Shown piece by piece: positions 59,260 to 64,000 of a stretch of DNA of 64,000 nucleotides (positions are counted from its first letter, which is position 1; every line of letters begins with the position of its first letter). Location of the stretch: positions 1,753,802 through 1,817,801 of the forward strand of contig FN649747.1 of assembly GCA_000310025.1 (NCBI GenBank). Direction: 5' to 3'. Source of the DNA: Ectocarpus siliculosus (lineage: Eukaryota; Sar; Phaeophyceae; Ectocarpales; Ectocarpaceae). Made by a program: the position numbers and the translations under genes. The notes beneath the pieces are model-generated. The model searched no databases. It was not told the DNA's origin and saw only the letters and a list, made by a program, of their open reading frames with translations.

Positions 59260-59566
59260 TACCGTAGGTTGCATACGCAAGATATCACACCCCCTGGACC
59301 GATTTTCGATCCTCCTTATGTACCACGGGATTAGCAGGTTGCGTGCGTAGGATACCCCCCCCCCCCCCCCCCCTGGGCCGATTTTCAAAGCTCAATTGCT
59401 CTGGAGCGAAAAGGGCGATGCCGAAAATGACGGCGTTTGGAGCCGTCTTTTCGAGAGCCTTCCTTCCCAAGAAGGTGCCATCATTTGGGTTTGGCACCCT
59501 CTGGAGAAGTCGAGCTTCGAAAACCGGTCCAGGGTGTGTGGTATCTCACGTGTGCAACCTACGGTA
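59260..59566. mobile_element. MITE-like element, copy 3 (about 307 bp)
   Basis: TACCGTAGGTTGCATACG, GATATCACACCCCCTGGACCGATTTTCGA at the left is mirrored by TCGAAAACCGGTCCAGGGTGTGTGGTATCTCACGTGTGCAACCTACGGTA at the right. It starts three bases after the stop codon of the fusion gene, so it probably forms part of its 3' UTR. A second, nested left-end-like block (GTTGCGTGCGTAGGATACC) begins near 59338. Confidence 0.88.
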
Positions 59567-60777
59567 GATGACGCCACCTTCTACGTTGTGGTGGTGCGTC
59601 TGTCCAACATCCCCCCCCCCCGTGTGTGGTAATGTATTCACCGGGGGGGGGGGGGGGGGGGGTGAAGTCGAATATGAGAAAACTTGAAAAAATTCCCCCC
59701 AAGTTATATCTAGGCTTAGCGTGCATGTTCCGCCTGTCCCAGGAGCTGCTGCTGCTTGTGGCTGGCGGGTTACAGATATTTACCTAGGTCGGGACTATGG
59801 AGTACAGGGGAGAGTTCAGGGAGGCGCGCCGTTGCCCTGTGGCGATGGCGAAGGAGTACGATCGGATAGCCTTCGCAGCAAGCAACGAGCACCACCCTCG
59901 CACGGAGACACTTATTGCCCGCTCGCCGTCTGGCCACGTCGCCCCAGTGGGGGTGGTGGTGGTGCAAACAGACACCACCGTGTTAAAATTGGACGGCGGG
60001 GAAGTTTTCGGGGGGTTCCGTGGCGTATTTACTGTGGTGACAGGGGGTGGTATTAGCGCTTTCGTTCGTGCGTCGTTTCTGCCGCGGCGCCCCAAGGCAG
60101 CCAGCCAGACGGCTAGAAGGATGAAAGTTTATTTTTTTGCCCCTGGATTTTTCGTGGAATAATATAATTTTGCCGGCAGTTCAAAATTGTTCTTGTGCCA
60201 TGGGTAGTAGTCCGAACTCACTCGTGCTGACGACATTCGATCGAATGGTCCAGCCTAAAAATCGTGGCTCCAAGAACTGGTTTGATTTTTTCGATCTTTC
60301 GTGACACAGGTTGGCGCACGCACGCTTTTAATTAGGATTTTTTCGTCGTTGCAGCTTAGTAGGGTGGAGAGGCTGGAGACTAACCGCTGTCATCCGCGGT
60401 CTTGTTCATCCGGTGGGTACGGGAAATTAAGCGATCGAAAGGTCGGGGTGCAACTTATGACGGTTTCGCAGCCTGCCTATTGGTTTTTAGCTAGGAGTAG
60501 GCTGCAAGTTTCACGGGGGGGGGGGGATGGTTATATTTTGTGCACTGGAGGTATTTTTCTTCATACTTCTTCGTACCTTATTATTAACAAACAGGTGTGG
60601 TTGCTGTCGGCTGGCAGAAGTTGATTGCTTGGTTATCCTCTCGCCGGGCTCCCCGCTCGGCTCGTTCCTTTCGTTCGTAGGCAATCATGCCGAGTGACGT
60701 GGTGGCTGAGGCCCACGACGATATTTTCCTTTAGGAGTGGGGAATGAGTTTGGGTGCGCAGAGGGCGAGAGTAGTTG

Positions 60778-60838
<61 letters not shown>

Positions 60839-61593
60839 CGTTGGCTCTCTCCTCATCCCCAAGCAAGCGTAGATCTCCAACACACGCGTGGTGTGAAAAA
60901 ACACGATGATATTGCCCCCTCGCTTGTGTCGACGGAAGAGAAGAAGTAAGCCGCACCGATTGGTGTGTTCTGTCCCGGGAGTTGCTGTACTGCCGGGGTG
61001 TGTGCGGGTGGTGTTCGAAGTGGCGAGAGGTATAATAGTATCCTACCCAGGGGAGAGTGTTCGGTGAAGGTGTTGTAGCCGTCGAAGGTGGGGAGGTGTG
61101 TAGTTTGCTCGAGATTCTTGAGCAAATGGTTTACTCGGGTGGACTTTTGGTTGGCGAAAGGTCCGGGGAGAGGAGGGAAGGGGAACTGAAGAAGAAAAAA
61201 AAAATTAAAAGAGCTTTGGCGACTGCTGTTGATGTGCATGCATGCATGCAGCAGCGCCCGCCACGACGGACTTAGCATCCTGGGAATCAAGAAATTCAGG
61301 CTAAAAAAAACGATTAATTGAAGGACTTGAGACTGACGGTACTGACGAGAGGTCCACCCCCATAACGCCTACCACAACTCCTCTGCGGTGTACCTACGTA
61401 CGCATGTTTTTTTTTTTATCAAGAAATCTCGATGGACGATATGACCCCATTCTCGGCTATCAAGTCCTCGAGGTTTCTGCGCTACATACGCTTCTTCTAT
61501 CAAAAAGAGGTCACGATGGACGATATGACTCAGGCATCGGTTATCCAACCCTCAAGGGTTCTGGACCACAAACGCTTGTTCTATCCAAAGAGG
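59567..61593. other. Convergent intergenic region
   Basis: Lies between the fusion gene (+) and the ankyrin gene (-). The longest open frame, 59797-60162 (+, 121 aa), shows no recognisable domain. Long G- and C-runs (59358-59373, 59643-59662) and a GA microsatellite are present. Confidence 0.5.
60780..60835. repeat. (GA)n microsatellite
   Basis: A pure GA run of about 56 bp. Confidence 0.95.
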
Positions 61594-63795
61594 TCACGAG
61601 GTGTCATCGGTGGACGGTGTGACCCCGGCCCCGGCTATCCAGTCCGCCAGGTCGACGTGCCCCGCGAGCCTGGCGACGTCCTCTGGAGTGTAACCCCCCT
61701 CGTCCCTCTCCCACGCGCGTCTCGGCACCACCCCCCCCCCCGCCGCGGAGGAGGTGGTTTGCTCCGCGAGCCACTCCAGCAGGCCGCGGTGCCCCTTGAG
61801 GGCCGCCTTGTGGCAGATGGTGTGGCCCTGGAGGTTGGTCTTGGCCCAGTCCAGTCCGCCGGCCCCCCCTTCTTCCACCCTCCTGGACAGCCACCTGCGG
61901 AAACGCGAGTGTGGTACAACGTGTTGCGCTGTGGTCAGTAGTAGCCTTCGCGAGGATGTTTATTAGGAAAATATATACAAAAGCAGAGAGACTACTCATT
62001 CGAGATATAACCACAGAGTCGAACGGTAGAAGTAGGTGTTACGGGTTGTGGGTTGGGGATTAGGGTCAGGGCCATGTAGGGTTTTAGCGCTATCTCTCTA
62101 TTCCACATGCAACGCTTGATACCCTCGTGAAATCGGTCCACTGCTGTGTGTGGTAGTGGTGCTGCCCTGTGTCCGACGTGACGATGCACTGCGGTGAAAA
62201 AAGAGTGCCATGCTGTGCCGAGGACCCTCGAAAGTCGGAGGGAAGCGGGCAAGCAACAGGAAGGCCACACCTCAGCCTTCGCACACACTGACTTAAAAGT
62301 ACCGAAATCCGTCATCGTCGCCTTAGGCTCCCCCGTCTCCACCGTTCATGCTGTACATATCGTGCTGTGCTGTGCTGTGCTGTGTATGGCGTTGTGATGT
62401 GATGGTGTGTTGAGGTGTAGGCCAAGCGGGTTCTTGCAACCCCGTCTTCCTCTGTATACCGCCCCTCTCTTGCTAAAAGCGCCAAACCCTGCTTAGGACT
62501 TGGACCCATTCGCAGCAGTCATTATAGTTGTTTTCATGCGTCACCCCGGCGGCTAACCAAAAAGCACGGGACCAACGGGACACTCACCCATCACACCCGT
62601 CGATTCACAAAAGGCAGCTAAAGAAAGAAGGCGTGGACTATGGACAAAGTCCACAGCAGTAGCGTACCGGCCTCGTCTCACCAATAGTCCCTCTTTGCCA
62701 CAGAAACCTCCAACGTCTTCCAAAAGGAGAGGTCCAAAACAGCAGCAATAAATGAACAAAAGCGTTCCCTACCCTAGCTCCACGCCCAGAAAAAACCAAC
62801 GTCTTCCAAAACACGAGGTCAAAGAACAGCAAACGAAGAAAAAAAAAAAACGCTCCCTACAGTACATACCTGCAGACATCCACGTCCCCCGACAGGCCAC
62901 ACCAGTGCGCCACGTTGCACCCGTAGGCGTTCACGCTCCGGTGATCGGCGCCGCGCTCGAAGAGCAGGCGGCACGTGGCCAGGTGCGCCCCCCAGCAAGC
63001 CCAGTGGAGAGGGGTTGTCCCCTCGGCGGCGGTGACGTCCGGGGATACAAACGTTCTTTCCCCGCCCGGGGACACGAGGGTTCCGTCCCCGCCCCCGACG
63101 ACGGAGACAGCAGCTGCCGCATCGACGGGGCGCGGGGTTTCCAAAAGAAGGCGGCATACCTGTGGGCGCGCGGTTCCCGGGGGGAGGTGGCGAGGGAATA
63201 AGCGTACTCACTCACGGCGGGCGGGCGGAGCGCGAAGGATTTTTCTTTGGGGCGGTTGTTAGCCGGCCTTCATGGCTGCTTGGAGGCCGGCCGTGGCAAA
63301 CGGCTCTGAGGTCACCGCCGTCACTGCAGCGTATGGACAGAAGGCATGCACCCAAGCGATTCTGTGGCTCCTCCTGCGAAGAAGAAAGACGGCGTGTTCC
63401 CAAGCCACATCCTTTCGGAATACAGCTTGGGGGCGGGGGGGAGGGGACTGGCTGCTGTCGTCGTTCTCGCGGCGGGGGGGGGGAGGGACGTAGCCTCCGC
63501 GTTCAACGACTTTGGCCGCTGCCCAACAACCGAACAGCACCTCTTATCATCCCACCGAGTACGAACCATAGTACTGCTGTAGAGTGAGTCAGCTGTGCAA
63601 GCAAGCAAGTGGAAACTAAAAACAACCCCCATGGAGCGCCGATGCAAACTTCCAATCAGGGCTCTGGTAAATGGATGGCACCACACCTCTTCGTGGCCTC
63701 CCCTAGCCGCCCAATGAAGCGAGGTCCTGCCCTCGCCTCTCCCCCGCGTGGGACAAGCGCCCCCGGCATCGACGCCGCACTCGTGCAGCAGGTAT
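61594..63795 (-). CDS. Ankyrin-repeat protein, C-terminal part, continues beyond the window
   Basis: Three exons in coding order: 63795-63687, 63159-62870, 61894-61594 (stop at 61594-61596). All join in phase, giving about 232 aa. Ankyrin helix-turn-helix repeats are clear: GRTSLHWAARGGHEEVCRLL across the first junction, GTTPLHWACWGAHLATCRLL then FERGADHRSVNAYG, GCNVAHWCGLSGDVDVCRWL across the second, NLQGHTICHKAALKGHRGLL, and a divergent last repeat GGYTPEDVARLAGHVDLADW. The gene ends in GVTPSTDDTS. Ankyrin repeats mediate protein binding and there is no catalytic domain in the visible part. The first visible exon opens in phase 2, so upstream exons lie outside the window. The partner and role cannot be read from the sequence. 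Confidence 0.87.
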
Positions 63796-64000
63796 CTGCG
63801 GGCAATTGCACGAGAATATTATACTTCCCCCAGATTGTTGACCACACACAAGAGACACAAGGCGGGGTATACTTTTTCGAGGCACAAGGGCACGGGATCG
63901 CGAAAGCCTGTGTGTCGACACAGAATTCTTGAAACTGAATAGGCGGGGGGGGGGGGGGGGGGGGGGGGCCCTTTTTTAAAAAAATTTATTTTTTAAAAAC
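63796..64000. other. Contig end with low-quality homopolymers
   Basis: The last 60 bases are a long G-run (63943-63968) followed by C, T and A runs, typical of poor sequence at a scaffold end. Intron of the ankyrin gene is expected here. Confidence 0.6.

Noticed and set aside
59797-60162. 121-aa plus-strand open frame after the fusion gene
   Set aside because: No domain, no splice support, and it overlaps the probable 3' UTR region.

Overview
This is nuclear DNA from an intron-rich eukaryote, most likely a brown alga (stramenopile, Ectocarpus-like). Genes are split into exons of 40-520 bp by introns that often exceed 500 bp, with GT-AG borders. Two of the proteins begin with a signal peptide followed directly by Phe at an H-G-F-I-A site. 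That is the bipartite presequence used to import proteins into secondary red plastids. The species is an inference; the splice structure and presequences are visible in the sequence. I built each gene model by joining exons at GT-AG borders, checking phase at every junction and comparing with the known family.

Layout: (1) 85-3619 (+), a plastid-targeted protein of unknown function, 3' end unresolved. (2) 5047-7852 (-), dynactin subunit 5, complete, 183 aa. (3) 8697-13972 (+), ammonium transporter, cut by a 100-N gap. (4) 14580-20980 (+), a mercuric-reductase-like flavoprotein whose 5' end is lost at the same gap. (5) 23351-30702 (-), a Tic22-like plastid import protein with an unexpected hydrophobic C-terminal exon. 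(6) 31988-40918 (-), UFM1-protein ligase 1 (UFL1), lacking only a short N-terminus. (7) 44043-59256 (+), a 19-exon fusion of an FAD amine-oxidase-like domain and cyclopropane-fatty-acid synthase, 1070 aa. (8) 61594-63795 (-), an ankyrin-repeat protein running off the right end.

These are unrelated housekeeping and metabolic genes (microtubule transport, nitrogen uptake, redox, plastid import, ufmylation, lipid modification). There is no operon or gene cluster. The genes on either side of 7853-8696 are divergent; those around 3620-5046, 20981-23350 and 59257-61593 are convergent.

The most unusual signal is structural. Short tandem duplications repeatedly cover splice junctions and leave decoy donors or acceptors beside the real ones, in at least four genes. 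There is also a short inverted-repeat element family (three copies, ends TACCGTAGGTTGCA), a large intronic inverted repeat, a GC-AG intron, many long microsatellites, and a dispersed TACTGCTGTA motif. I found no CRISPR array, prophage, bacterial operon or defence system.
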